From: Scedosporium boydii
Taxonomy: Eukaryota; Ascomycota; Sordariomycetes; Microascales; Microascaceae
NCBI GenBank assembly: GCA_002221725.1
Contig: NJFT01000145.1
Span: forward strand, 1-64,000
Direction of reading: 5' to 3'
Length of the DNA stretch: 64,000 bases
The translations under genes were made by a program, and so were the position numbers. A model generated the notes under the pieces. The model had not been told where the DNA came from, searched no databases, and saw only the letters and a list, made by a program, of their open reading frames with translations. Positions 34,597 to 46,414 of this stretch are shown here, in pieces; position 1 is the stretch's first letter, and the number at the start of each line of letters is the position of its first letter.

Positions 34597-36994
34597 ATGC
34601 CTCCCAGACTACCCATTCAGGCTCCAGCGAAGAAGGCTGCAATTGCCATCTCGGCTATCACAGCGACTCTTCTCAGCGCTCTGTACGCAAATAATCGCTA
34701 CGGAATTTCGTATGATATCAATCAGCTCCTAAATGAGAAGGCGTTCCGAAAACGACTCATCGAGCGAATCCAAGCCTTAGGCGACGATTTTTCCCTCTAC
34801 CACATGTTACAGCTGGCAGACCCACAGGCGGAAGCTCTCTGGTTTGAGGGCCGCCGGTGGACGTACGCCGAAGCTATTCTTGGTGAGTTGAGCAAGCTGT
34901 GCCTCAACCCTCTAGATTACGGGAAGGGCTCACAGCATCGATAGAATCTAGCAAGCTGGCAGCTGCGTTACAACATCGAGGCGTAGCGAGTGGAGACGTG
35001 GTGGCAATACTTGCTACAAACTCTCCCGAAATGGTCTTCGTTCAAGCCGCCGTTTCTAAGCTTGGCGCAGTGCCGGCGCTCATTAACACCGCGCTCCAAA
35101 GTAAGTTAGCTCTCTGTCAGTCCCCGGCCCACTAGGCATGCACCCCGCATCGAGGGGCTGGTCCCACCCGCTTCCCCGTTCGGCATTTCTCCGCATGCTG
35201 TCCCCCATTCTCCCACTTTGACGCGTTCTTCACCCACACGTTAATTTGAATGTGGAGCCTTCTTGGCGTCCGTCTGTACCGACACATTGGCTGAATCATC
35301 GGACTTGCAGAAGAGACACTCCAGCACTGCCTGGACATTGCGAATCCGAAGATCCTAGTTTGCACTCCGGATCTTGCTCCAGTCATTGCGGAGCTGAGCG
35401 ATGTTAGCCAGAACCCCCCCACGTTCTCATTGTCACTGTCATCATATCCCCCATTGCGACTCTCAGCAGAGGCCTGTGCCGGCTCCGGCATTTCCCAGTT
35501 GCGATATGAGGACCTCGCGGACACTACGGATGATCCGGTGGCACCGCCGGCCAAGCGTCTCCTACAGGACGTTGGTGCGTTGATCTATACCTCTGGTACC
35601 AGCGGCAAGCCAAAGGCCGTGGCGGTGAAAAACTTCTTGCTTGTCCTGGTGTCAACTCCCTCCACGATCGATGTGAAACATGCCCGAACCTACCTGCCTC
35701 TCCGCACCTATTCCTGCCTGCCCCTCTTTCATGCAACCGGCCTCTTCGCCGGCCTCTACTACAGCACAGGCCTCTCGGGGACCTTCTGCCTGGCGCGCAG
35801 GTTCTCGGCTTCGCGATTCTCCACCCAGCTCGTTGAGAGCAGAGCTACACGCATGCTCTACGTAGGAGAACTCTGCAGATACCTTATCACCGCTCCCCCG
35901 TCTCCCAATGACCGAGCACACAAGTGCATCGTAGCATTGGGAAACGGCCTTCACCGAGATGTCTGGCTAAAGTTTACGGCCCGTTTCGGCATCCCAGAGA
36001 TCCGGGAGGTCTACCGTTCCACCGAAGGCATCGCCAAGTTTGACAATTACTCACGTTCTACGGAGGGTGCCGGAATGGTCGGCTTCGCCGGCCCCATCAA
36101 GCTCTACGCCGAAGACGACGTCTTCTTGGTTAAATTCGATCCCGCCACCGAGTCCATCTACCGAGATCCCCAGACGGGGTTCTGTGTACCGGCTAAAGCA
36201 GACGAGCCCGGAGAGGCTATCGGCCGTGTGAGGTCTATGGAGTTTTATAACGAATACCACAATGACCCTAGCGCCACCAAACTGAAGCTAATTTCCGATG
36301 TATTCGAGAAAGGCGATCTTTTCCAACGGACTGGAGACCTGCTTGTCCGTCATAGTACTGGATGGGTGCGTTTTCACGACCGGTTTGGCGATACGTTTAG
36401 GTGGCGGGGGGAGAACGTCAGCGCGAGCGAAGTGCGCGAGCACATTGGAAAGCTCCCCAATGTGAAAGACTGCTCCGTCTACGCTGTGAAGCTTTCCGGG
36501 TAAGTATTGAGCCTATCAAATCTTTTTCAATTTCCCCCCCCCCCCCCCCGGCGCGGGGTTTGCCTTCCGCCGTTGCTAACACGTCGGCTCTATGCTTGGC
36601 TTGCTTCAGGTACGACGGCCAGGCGGGAGCAGCTGCCATCACATTGGCCGATCCTTCGCAGGAGTCGAAGTTTGTCGAGAAGCTCTACGACCGACTTCGT
36701 TCTCGCGGCTTAACACTTTACCAAATGCCTAAGCTCATCCGCTTCCGTCCTGTGTAAGAATACCGGCCCCCAAAATGGCACTATGCCTTAATATAGCCTG
36801 ATACTCACGACTTGATATAAAGAATCGAGACGACGGCCACATTCAAACAATCAAATACGGCCTTGAAATCCCTGCCTTGGGATCCCGCTGCCGAAAACCA
36901 GAAAGACAGTATTTACTGGCTTAATGGTGATCGGTTTGACAGGATTGACTCGGCTGCCTGGTCTCAAATCGAGTCGGGCAAAGCAAAGCTATGA
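34597..36994 (+). CDS. FATP-family very-long-chain / fatty acyl-CoA synthetase
   Basis: Exons 34597-34882, 34945-35100, 35311-36499, 36610-36753 and 36823-36994 give 648 residues (667 if the in-frame ATG at 34540 is used). The N-terminal hydrophobic stretch (AAIAISAITATLLSALYA) suggests membrane attachment. The AMP-binding P-loop is YTSGTSGKPKAVAV. EVYRSTEG and the FATP/VLACS signature region FEKGDLFQRTGDLL, then WVRFHDRFGDTFRWRGENVS, are intact, as is the late YQMPKLIRFRPV. The family activates long or very long fatty acids (some members bile or other carboxylic acids) to CoA esters, often coupled to uptake at membranes or peroxisomes. Intron 4 holds an unusual run of about 17 C. The divergent partner is a CTF1-like regulator of the type that controls lipid catabolism. 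Confidence 0.9.
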
Positions 36995-38417
36995 GAAGTT
37001 GTCAAGTGGTCCCTAATTGTTTCGATATCACAACCATTGTCTTTGCTGATTTGCATCGTTGGTGGGCGTTCGGATCTGCTCGTCCCGCCATCGATGGGAA
37101 GGCAAGCGGGAGGCATTTCTCTGGGTCCGTGAAGATGTGGCACGGCGCGTAGGAACCAAAATGCTTGAGCATATTTTGAAGGCATGCTCTTTTTGCTTCG
37201 ATCTGCATAATTTTAGTTTCCTTACGAGACAGCGCTGGGACAACGAATGAGTGATGGCGACATAGAAGAGTAACCACGAGGACTTGAATAAGTTCCGGGA
37301 TATATCCTCTGGGAATATAATACTAAATTTGAAAGGCTTGACCTCCCAGTTGCTGGGAGTGACCTTACAATTACAATCCGCCGGCGACTAAAGAGGCCAT
37401 ATGCTGTTGTCTTCTTCGAACTGCTAACCCGTAATGGTCTATAACTCGACACCCTCGGAATGGCCCGAACCCAACGGCTGTCCTGGACTGCACGGCATTT
37501 CTCCTGCGTCACGCGAGAGACGTGCTGTGTCGCCTGATCGTGGGACATGTCAAATCCACCGATAGATAAAGGAAACCCCGTGGTGAGCTCGGCTTGATGG
37601 ACTGCCATGGATTAGACTGGTCGAAGAGGACGCGAAATGCCAGCCTGTTGGCTTGTTTGCGTCTTGCAAGAAGCCTATACTGGTAAGCTGAACTGAGCGT
37701 CATTTAGCAGGTCCAAGGCTCCCAATTTGCACGAGACAGGCTGGTCTGGAACGATGCCGGTATTGTTTCTTTAAGCAGGCAGCTGCTTCTGAGGCAAAGT
37801 CGAATGCATTGTAGATAAATTCCGGTGTGCACCTCTCGATCCCATTTCGCAAAAGAGCCGACTAGAATGTCTATGTCAGCAACAAGTACCTCGAGGGGTC
37901 CGCATTAAACTTTCATACCCAATATTACCTTACGAATCTATCTAAGAACAGGATAAGGCGGTCTGGAGAGCGGTATAGGCTATAGCTGCAGGTGAAGGCA
38001 TGGTGATATCGAGATTGAAGCACGCGAACTCGTCCTCATCTTGCCAAGGGACCTGCCCATCCCTGGGGATGCGAAGCCGGTGCCGAAGAAAGTCTGCCGT
38101 GGTTCCGTGGGTAAAGCGAACACACTGAATGGATTTTGGTGCCAACTGTCAGCACGCCGCCCCTGCCCGCCCCCGCATTCAGAGCTGCTGCATTCTAGTC
38201 CCGCGGTTATGCTACCCCGGCATTCACTATTTACCAAACTAAGAGGATTAATGCAGCAAATCCAGCCGTGAGCCATTCACCACTCAGACGGCTTGTAATT
38301 ACCCCCTCCCCGAACCACCCAGAACCAATCCGAGTTTCCGTTCCAACGACAGCAAAGAACCGCCCGCCTTTACTTCCCAAGTTCCCACCGCCCACCGGCC
38401 CGGCCTACATTGCCAGA
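36995..38417. other. Intergenic
   Basis: 1.4 kb between two plus-strand genes. It contains one protein-like short minus frame (37942-38145, listed separately) and the leader of the C2H2 regulator. The open plus frame from 38268 lacks an ATG until 38418. Confidence 0.45.
37942..38145 (-). other. Protein-like short ORF, possible 3' exon or gene relic
   Basis: A 67-residue frame with balanced composition (FTHGTTADFLRHRLRIPRDG, then VPWQDEDEFACFNLDITMPS). It opens on TTG, not ATG, next to a possible acceptor (GTGCTGACAG). It reads like coding sequence, but I cannot name the family or find an upstream exon. Low confidence. Confidence 0.25.
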
Positions 38418-41400
38418 ATGAAAAACTGCACATATTGCCATAAGACGTTCTTCAAGACTGAACATCTCGTTCGCCACGAACGTTCTCGTGAGGCTCACCC
38501 AGGGAAGGTTAGCTGGATAGCCCGTAGAGAGCCTGAGCTGACGCACCACAGACACGGGAGAGAAGCCGTATCACTGTCGCAAGTGCGGCCGCCGGTACGC
38601 ACGGAGGTTGGTCATTGTCATTCCGCGATGCCATACGTAACTACGTTTTCACTAATCAAGATTGGGGCCAGCGACGTGTTGCTACGACACGTCAAGGTCT
38701 TCCATGGCCAGGATAACGCGGCAAATGAAGGGCGAAACAACCAGCGGAGCGCTGTCAAAAACAGCCGGAACTCTCTACGCGGTGGCCAATATCCCAGCAA
38801 CAGCAGCCCTGACGACGAGAGCGAGATTGACGTCGATGACAACAAGGATGATGCATCACCAGCCCAGGAAACTATGCCGGCCCATAGCCTCCACCTGGAA
38901 GACCCACCGGCGGCGGCTGGTCAAATGGGCACCACCGACCTCGATGGGTCAGTTGGCGCATCAATGCTTCAGGCTCGCAAGGAAGGACTAAACGGATCCG
39001 GAAATGCAGCACTGCGCCGTTTACTCCAAGTAACTCACCCGAACCACCCTCATACGGCACCAGAACCTACGGTAACACAGGGCTCCGTAGCCCCTGACCT
39101 GGCGACGGCACCAAGAAACATCATCAGTAGCAACACTGGTTTCCGGCCACATGAACCTTTGTTTACTACTGGTGGTAATCTTGTACCGGCTTCCTTTATA
39201 ATAGGTAAGGGCATCGCCCCACCCATCTGTGGTCCCGAGCTTGACGCTCTCCAGCAGCTAACTTAGTTATTAGGCAACTCCTATCCCAGTAATCTCCAAC
39301 TCTGCCAGGATGTATTCAACTTGTTCGACAACAACATCCACTCGCCGGATTTTATAAACTTTAGTACTGAAAGCGGCCTTGCGTCCAGCGTGATAAGCTC
39401 TCAGATATCTAGCACGGAACGAGCGAGCTGTATTCCCCTTGAGCGTTTCGCTCGTGTTGCGCGGCTGTGGCCAAACAAGAGGGGGTCTACAGCAGGCCAC
39501 GAAGCAACTAATATATGGGCTGAAGTGGTAGAGTACAAGGGCGATAACATTTTGACGGATACTTCCATCGCGCTATCTTCGCCAGTTCCTTCAATCGGTA
39601 AGGAGAACGAATCGAAATGGGGCCTGGATGAGGATAAGCGCCAGGAGCTTATCCACGAGCTCAGGTCGGACCTTCCATCTCTCAATGGTAGCAATAATTC
39701 CCCTGGTTTTCCGCCCACGCGACTACTAAACCTCGGCCTCGACGTTGTTTTTAGGCAGCCCAATTCCCTGCTCCCTTTTATACATCAACCTACATTTTCG
39801 GCAAAGTCGACGCCGAATCTGGTCGTCTTATCATTATGCCTCCTCGGGCTCGTGCTTCTCGACTCAAAACAAGTCAATGCACTCGCATTCAGATACTTGC
39901 CAGTACGTCGCCTTGTCTATCTCGCCCCTTTCATATCAGGGATGGTAATAACTTTGAGAGAATCGTCCTCGCAGGCCGCCACCCAGAAATGCTGTCACCA
40001 GTTAGCCACGCCGTGCTTCAGACCAGGGAGCTCTGCGACGCTTATCTCTCGCCTCACATCTGCCACGCTACTCCTGACGGCTTGGAGGATCTGCCTGGCT
40101 CGTGTACTGTTCTCTTACATTTATCACCTTTCCGGCGGTCGTGAGTCGTACTGACATTGGACTTTTTACAGGGCTCTCAAGATGAGATGCTGGCGCGGAT
40201 GCTGTACAATCAGACATTGTCGGTAAGAAATTGGTGGCTAACAAGAAATGGCACGCAGGAGATACTAATAACCCGGTTTCTCAGCTTGCTCAACTCTCAG
40301 GGCTATTCGCCGTGCGCTCAGCTTCACCCAGTATAGAAGACCTCCTAGATCGACTCAGAACGCAAGGCGAGGCTCAAAGTCAGCGCCAGAGCGATGACGC
40401 TCTGTGGAAGGCTTGGGCGCGAACTGAGAGCCTTAAACGGTGTGATCACCTTCGGATTGCGTTTCCAGAAACGGGCCTTCCTTTTACTGACTGATTCTAC
40501 GTCGCTTTTAGGCTCATTGCTACTATGATCGCTACTGATGCTTGGTGGTCGTATAGCCTAGGCGAGGCGCCGCTCATCCGTACCCGTACAATTCAATTCG
40601 AGCATCCATGCGCTGCTGAGCTATTCCAGTCTTCCTCAGCCAGGTCGTGGAAGCGGCTCGTCGCTGATGGCTCCAGTATCGTGTCCGGATCTATCTTGAT
40701 CCAGATGCATGAACCCTCAATGCGCCTGTCAGAATCGCAGAATGTCTCGCCGACCGGCATCATCGGGCTGCTCTCTACTATCTGGATCCGAATCCTCGAA
40801 GTCCACCATCACGCAGCCAAGGTAGACCACAGAATCTCCAATGCACAGCAAATAGTATTTGCATTAGAAGAGTCCGGGAATGTGCTGTCATGTATGTTAA
40901 ATGACATATACAGGGCCTACGCTCGTTTCCTCGGGCTCAAGAACCCCAACTGCATCACGATGTGGCACTTCCTAAACCTCAATCTCTTCTCCGACCTCCA
41001 AGTCTTCGAGTTCGCTGCCGGCCGAAATGGAGCAGACAGTGCTCACGAAGCATTGCGGAACATCGCCGCGTGGTGTCATACCTGGTATGCACGTCGGGCT
41101 TGCCTCCATGCCGCGGGCATCTACACCGCCATGAATCGCCGCCGCATCAACGACGGAACCATGTTTCACTCCGAGGTTTCCATCTTCGCGGCGGCCTTGG
41201 TACTAGGGCTCTATGTGTTTATGATGGGCTCGAGCCATGACGACGATCTAAGCTATCAACTCGGCGCGGGGACGGATGTGGAGCCTTACGAGTTTCTAAA
41301 CGAAGTGGATTGGCCTGGTCTGGGCGGCGATGGGAGCGCGTCATCATCGTTCTCACCTTCGACAGCTGCCGATGATGGCCAGGAGAACGCTGCGAGGCGT

Positions 41401-41598
41401 TGGGTAAGGGAAGGGGGCGTAGTTAGCTTCTCGGGAGTCATCTGTGAGGGCGGGTACAATGCGGCCAAAATGATCCTGCTTGAATTTGTTAGTTTACTGG
41501 AAGAGGTGGGGAAGTGGGACGCGAAACCCCTATGCCGTATTTTGAGAATCATGAGTGATTCGTTGCTTGATATAGAGGATCAGCCGGACTGTATCTGA
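38418..41598 (+). CDS. C2H2 zinc-finger plus Fungal_trans transcription factor
   Basis: Eight exons: 38418-38487, 38552-38606, 38672-39204, 39274-39902, 39975-40103, 40172-40222, 40285-40439, 40512-41598; 902 residues. Splicing joins two C2H2 fingers: CTYCHKTFFKTEHLVRH-ERS, linker HTGEKPYHC, then CGRRYARRSDVLLRHVKVFH. The frame upstream of 38418 has no ATG, so the finger lies at the very N-terminus. The rest is a Fungal_trans domain: LPFIHQPTFSAKSTPNLVVL, SLCLLGLVLL, then WKAWARTESLKRLIATMIATDAWWSYSLGEAP, characteristic of C2H2-Fungal_trans regulators. The exon 5 borders are the least certain. It is a nuclear regulator; its target is unknown, but it sits among the acyl-CoA synthetase, the P450 and an aromatic dioxygenase relic. 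Confidence 0.82.
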
Positions 41599-41889
41599 TG
41601 GCCGCTTGTACTTGTCAGTGTACTAAAAGGAGCTGTTTTAAAAGTAGCTACCTTCTGTCCTTCTTCAAGCCTGAAAGAGAAAGACCGCGCCCAGTGAGAT
41701 CGAGAGAAAGAAAGGCGGTCGAAGATAAGTTAAGGGAGCGGCGGGGATCGACGGAAGGCGCAAGTATCTCAAATTCCCCGGTAGCAGGAACACTTTTTTC
41801 TCCTTTTTCCCCCCTCCTACCTCAGTTATCATCCAATAGCTTGACAAACCTCATCATAATTTCCTTTCCATCCTGCCTGTATTGTATCA

Positions 41890-42450
41890 TTGGCGTGCCC
41901 GTTCGTATGAGGAGGAACCACTGTGGTCGGTATGGTCGGCAGTGCTCCTGTTCCACTCCACGAACTTGGCCAATTCGTAATAATTTAATTATTCGTTCCT
42001 TATTGTAAGTAGTGCCTATCCAGTCAACATAATCGAGCGGAAGGGGGGTTTGTGGGCGGCTCACCTTGTATGTTGTATGGTACATAGTTGCCGTGCCATG
42101 CGACCACCTCAAATGGGCTGCGGCCTTGCTTGATAGCCACGTACTTCCCGTTACTATTACAATGTTAAAGAGCACATGGAGAGCCTCATCGATGTGGGCG
42201 ACTGCGAACGAAAAGTCGGGGGGGTTAGCAAGGCTGTCACCTCCCTGTTTTTTATGGAGGCATTTATTATGCGGACATAGGCGGCGATTCTCTGACGGAG
42301 GTTAGGATCCCCCAGTGCCGCCAAGGGTGTGAAGGCTATCTATGAAGTCAATGCTCTGGCCGTCTGCAGGGAGAGGGAAGTGAGACCATCCGGCCTGCTC
42401 CGAGAGAGCTTCTACCATGGGATTCAAGGAGAGGAAACAGTTCCCGATGG
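41890..42450 (-). pseudogene. Homogentisate 1,2-dioxygenase pseudogene fragment
   Basis: Minus-strand pieces match homogentisate dioxygenase in order but in different frames. WSHFPLPADGQSIDFIDSLH then TLGGTG corresponds to the family's W.PFPLP.....DF.DGL.T..G.GDP. After a frameshift in GGCACTGGGGG (about 42305-42316) comes DPNLRQRIAAYVRIINASIK. About 100 residues are then missing (the DGDFLIVPQQG region with its continuation), and the sequence resumes as SLANPPDF. Finally [20 protein letters not shown] leads to NYVPYNIQ, the hallmark [16 protein letters not shown] block. The C-terminal part holding the iron-ligand histidines (PPYYHRN) is not seen. HGO opens the aromatic ring of homogentisate in Phe/Tyr catabolism. 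Confidence 0.75.
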
Positions 42451-43761
42451 GAAACCTGGTCTGGATCTCAGCGTAGTCTTGAGAAGCGGCAGGGTTTGTG
42501 TAGTGAAAGACCTTCTGAGGGTCAGTCACGGGCTCGCTGTCTTCACGGCGGCAATCATGCTGTCTGAAGCGTCCATATCGTAGATCAAATACATTGGCAA
42601 CACGTAGTAGTGGCGAAATGAAGTTGGAATGATAGGTTCCTTCTGCCTGCTCTCGGCTGCTATAGCCTAGAGTCCTGGGCCCCTGGCCCACACTGGCCTT
42701 GTCTCTTTCTCTACTCAACTTGTCTGGGACTATAATCCACTGCCACCGAGGCAATGCCACGCACTCTGAATAGGCCATACGCCTCGGTATCCCTCCTGTC
42801 CGGGCCGGGGTGGGTTCAATCCACCACGTCCGTGTGGAATGTGGGGAATAGAACTGGCCCCACACTGCGATTTCACACCAGAAGGCAGTTCGAGCATGCG
42901 GGCATAGCTCCTGTATACTCTTTCGTCTATTCACTTTATCGCCACATCCCCGCCAATATCTCGACTCAGCGACAATAAAATCTTCAGTGACGAGGCATAT
43001 ACAAAACGATGCGTCGAGGTTGAGATAGCCTTGGCGGAACCCAGGCCTTCAACAGCCAAGAGGCGCCCAAGGTCTCCTACAGTCTCCCAATTCCGGAGGC
43101 TTGCTTGTAGCACTGCTGAGACAGCATTTTCATCTTGAGCGTAGGTATACATAATCTGCTCCAAGTCCTTTTCGGAGCAGATTGTGCACAGCGCAAGTGG
43201 AAGAGAGCGTGAGCATGTTAACCCATGACAGGGTCTGACATGGCTGATCATCTATTTACTGGGTGTTTTACACTTTGGCTGCCCGGCTTCTTCGGCATTA
43301 TTCGCCCACCTTGTCCGAGATTAACAGGATGCGGAGAAGTCGTCGATGCGGCGCGTATGGCATCCTTCCCTCCTAGAACCCCACGTCCCACTTTCCCACG
43401 GCTTTGTTCCCCGAAGCAAAAGGACAAAGTGGGGTTGGGACTTGGGAGCGTGGGGCCAGGCCTAGTGCTCGGAGTTTGAGTTTTAAAATGTGGGGTCGAG
43501 AGTCGAGAGGCGGGAGGCGAGACGTGAGCCCCCGAGAATGCCTAGCCTCTTACTGGGCACGGGAAACCCGGATCTGGGACTGAGGGATTGTTGCCGGAAT
43601 TGGGGGTGCGGGGAGAATCGCCCAGGGCGGATTAGTGACAAACGAACGCTACTGTAGCAACTACTGTACAGAGTAATATCCCCCACCTCCCCCTGCCCTT
43701 CACTTTGCGACCCCATGATTCTCTTCTTCTCGTCGTGCTCCTATCTCAAGTTCTCAACACA
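42451..43761. other. Intergenic, possible further relic sequence
   Basis: A minus frame through 42451-42934 continues upstream of the homogentisate dioxygenase match without clear homology (perhaps degenerate N-terminal dioxygenase sequence). Another at 42931-43251 (LEQIMYTYAQDENAVSAVLQ) reads like protein but is unrecognised. 43260-43700 is GC-rich promoter DNA of the P450 gene. Confidence 0.35.
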
Positions 43762-45628
43762 ATGCCTTCTCTATTGCTCCAAGTTATCGACGGCCCTGCA
43801 CCCTTGGCCGTCCTGGCCGTCGGGTTGGCAGTCGCAGCATGTTCAGTCTACGTCATCTACCAGAGGTACTTCCATCCTCTAGCGGACTACCCGGGTCCCT
43901 TCTTGGCATCCATCACAGACCTGTGGCAAGTTCGGCAGTATCTCTCGCTCAAGCAACCGTACAACCTGACGGACCTCCATGAGATATACGGCGAGTTTGT
44001 GCGCTACGGGCCGGACAAGTTGAGTATCACCGCCGAGGAGGCCGTGCCTTTGGTTTATCAAAAGGGCGGACGCCGTATGCCCAAGACGCAGTTTTATGAT
44101 GCGTTTGGCGGCAAAACTGCCAATGTCTTCGGCATGCGATCTGTTGATGTAAGTCATATGGGACAAATGTAGGAGAGGGGAGGAGGGAGAGATACTGCTC
44201 ATTCTTTGCTACATGGACAGCTGCATTCACTCACCACTCACTGTCATTGTTTGTAGCTTCATTCCATCCGGCGACGTCACATGTCGCATAGCTTCTCCAT
44301 TACCAGCGTCAAGGGCATGGAGCAGTACTTGGATGCGAACATTAGGATTCTACGCAACAAGATTGCTGGCTATGCCAAAGAGGAAAAGATCTTTGACCTG
44401 AAGAAGCTTCTCCATCACTATACCATTGACGTCCTAGGTGAATTGGCTTTTGGTCGCTCCTTTGGCGTCCAGGTCTCCGACGACGTCCTCGTTCCCCGCG
44501 TCGTCCCTCACACGCTCCTCGGCTCAGTAACGGGGGCCTGGCCGGCCATGACACATACGCTCAGGAAATGGCTCCCGCTTATACCGCATAGGGGACTGCA
44601 GGACCTTTTCAAGGGCCGGGCAGAGTGCGTGCAGCTGGCCTCGGAGTGCGTAGAGCGGCGGCTCGACGAAGTACGAAAAGGCGAGAAAGACGGAGCTCAG
44701 AGGAAGGATATTTTGACGAGTCTTATCCTAGCAAAACATCCAGACACTGGTGAGCACATTGCAAAGATTGACCTTGAGGCCGAAGCCTTCGGGTTTATGT
44801 GAGTTTCTGGATCCAGATGATTGGTACTTGCATAACACGAGACATTCTAATCAACCCTTTTCGGCCTTTTTGCAGCATCGCCGGAACTCATACGACCAGC
44901 GCAACAGCGACGCTACTCTTTTACAATCTACTGCACAACCCGGATATTCTGCAGAACTGTGTTCAGGAAATCGATGATAAATTACCACCCTTGGAAGCTG
45001 ACAAGGCGGCCTATTCGGTGACGGAAGCTGAGAACTCGCTACCATACCTTCGCGCGTGTGTCAGGGAGAACTTTCGCTTAACTCCCGTGTTCAGTATGCC
45101 GTTGGAAAGACGAGTCACGGATCCGGAAGGTATCTTGGTAGCTGGGCGCCACATCAAACAGGGGGTGCGTTTTCCTCCCTTCTTTCCTACTTTCCATTTC
45201 GTTTTCCCCCCAGCCATGCTCCCCCAGTAAGCAGCCTACATGTTGACATTGTCGTATTCCAGATGTCAGTTGCGGTTTGCAACCACGCTTTCCACCATAA
45301 TCCCCGAGTTTGGGGCGATGAACACAACATCTTCGACCCCTCACGCTGGGATGTCCGGGAAACCGCAGATCGTGCCCGCTACTTGATGCACTTTGGCCTC
45401 GGGAGCCGCCAATGCCTCGGCAAGACGGTAGCGCAGACGAACATCTACAAGCTGACCAGCACCCTGCTGCACGAGTTCGACTTTCAGATCGCCGACCCGG
45501 CGGAAAGGGATGAAGCGGCCAGCGGAGGATTCCGTGGCAAGCTGCCCGAGATGATTAGTGTGGGCGTGAGTGACCTTAAGGGCCCGTTGATGGTGACGGC
45601 CAAGGTCAGGAAAGGGGATGGGAAATGA
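43762..45628 (+). CDS. Cytochrome P450 monooxygenase
   Basis: Exons 43762-44148, 44257-44798, 44876-45164 and 45263-45628 give 527 residues, a normal microsomal P450 length. An N-terminal membrane anchor (LAVLAVGLAVAACSVYVIY) precedes a Pro-rich hinge (HPLADYPGPF). The I-helix motif is IIAGTHTTSA, with His where many P450s have Asp/Glu, a variant also seen in other fungal P450s. The K-helix ExxR is ENFR, the PERF-like segment is FDPSRW, and the haem loop FGLGSRQCLGK fits FxxGxRxCxG with the Cys thiolate ligand. The catalyst looks intact; the substrate is not predictable. It follows the C2H2 regulator and the homogentisate dioxygenase relic, so a role in oxidising an aromatic or lipid compound is possible. 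Confidence 0.93.
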
Positions 45629-46171
45629 TGGATGAGCTGAGCTGGTAAACCGACGTGAAGTTGGATTGGATATGAGGCATGAGAGGAGGAAGATAACATC
45701 GAGTAGATTATACACAGAATGCAAGTCTACATTCTTACTCCGTATTCTCACATTCCCTAATAAATCTTCTTCTTCTCGCGCAAGTCTTGTCTCTAGACCG
45801 TGAGGTCTTTCTCCACGTTGACACTCTTATTGAGGGGGTAATCTAAAATCAAGAGGCAGTCAAGCAGAACATCCTATATTGTGTAGATGCTTCAGACATA
45901 GGTGAAAGCCCCAGTTGATTTCTTCTTGTTTCTTCCTTTTACCTTCCGGCAGACTAGTAGCACAGCGAAGCGACAACAATAATAGCAGTGGCAAGGGCTG
46001 AGAACGCAAGAAACAGGGGACGTGGCAGTTCATTGCCTCGAGGGCCAAGCATGCGGAAGGCGGCCACGATTCTCGATTGTCATCCCATCATTGAAATCCT
46101 GAGTGACATTTCACTTGCCTCACGAGGTCAATCAATTGCCGACGAAAACATCGTAAGGGGGTAGTATAATA
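45629..46171. other. Intergenic
   Basis: 3' end of the P450 gene and upstream DNA of the next gene. A small frame beginning at an ATG near 46051 (MRKAATILDCHPIIEILSD) might be an upstream exon of the gene at 46415, but no clean splice pair was found. Confidence 0.35.
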
Positions 46172-46318
46172 GAGCCGCGCCTCGAGCATCCCCGGCAGCA
46201 TCCCATAGTCTCATCCCACAACCTTCTTTATGAGATCGACACAACCACTACCTACGGCGTTTCTCTTGGCGGCCTGTCAAGATTTTGTGCCGATAATCTG
46301 AGTCTCTCGCTGTCGGCT
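46172..46318 (+). repeat. Duplicated segment shared with 27685-27838
   Basis: In frame with the gene at 46415 and open, but it has no ATG. The position of the ATG of the other copy (ATGCCGCGCCTCGAG) reads GAG here, and an internal Met codon is ATA. The segment probably encodes the ancestral N-terminus, now either spliced to an unseen 5' exon (AATAG just before it could be an acceptor) or left untranslated. Confidence 0.65.
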
Positions 46319-46414
46319 AGATCGGACTCACCACCGCACATCACGCCCCTTCTCGACCCGGCGATATTTGACGCGCGTTTCACAGATTCACACCTGCGTT
46401 TTAATCCTACTATC

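Noticed and set aside
42302..42934. 210-residue minus ORF as an intact gene
   Set aside because: Only its end matches homogentisate dioxygenase, and it stops at the frameshift; the rest has no homology I can see, so it was folded into the relic description.
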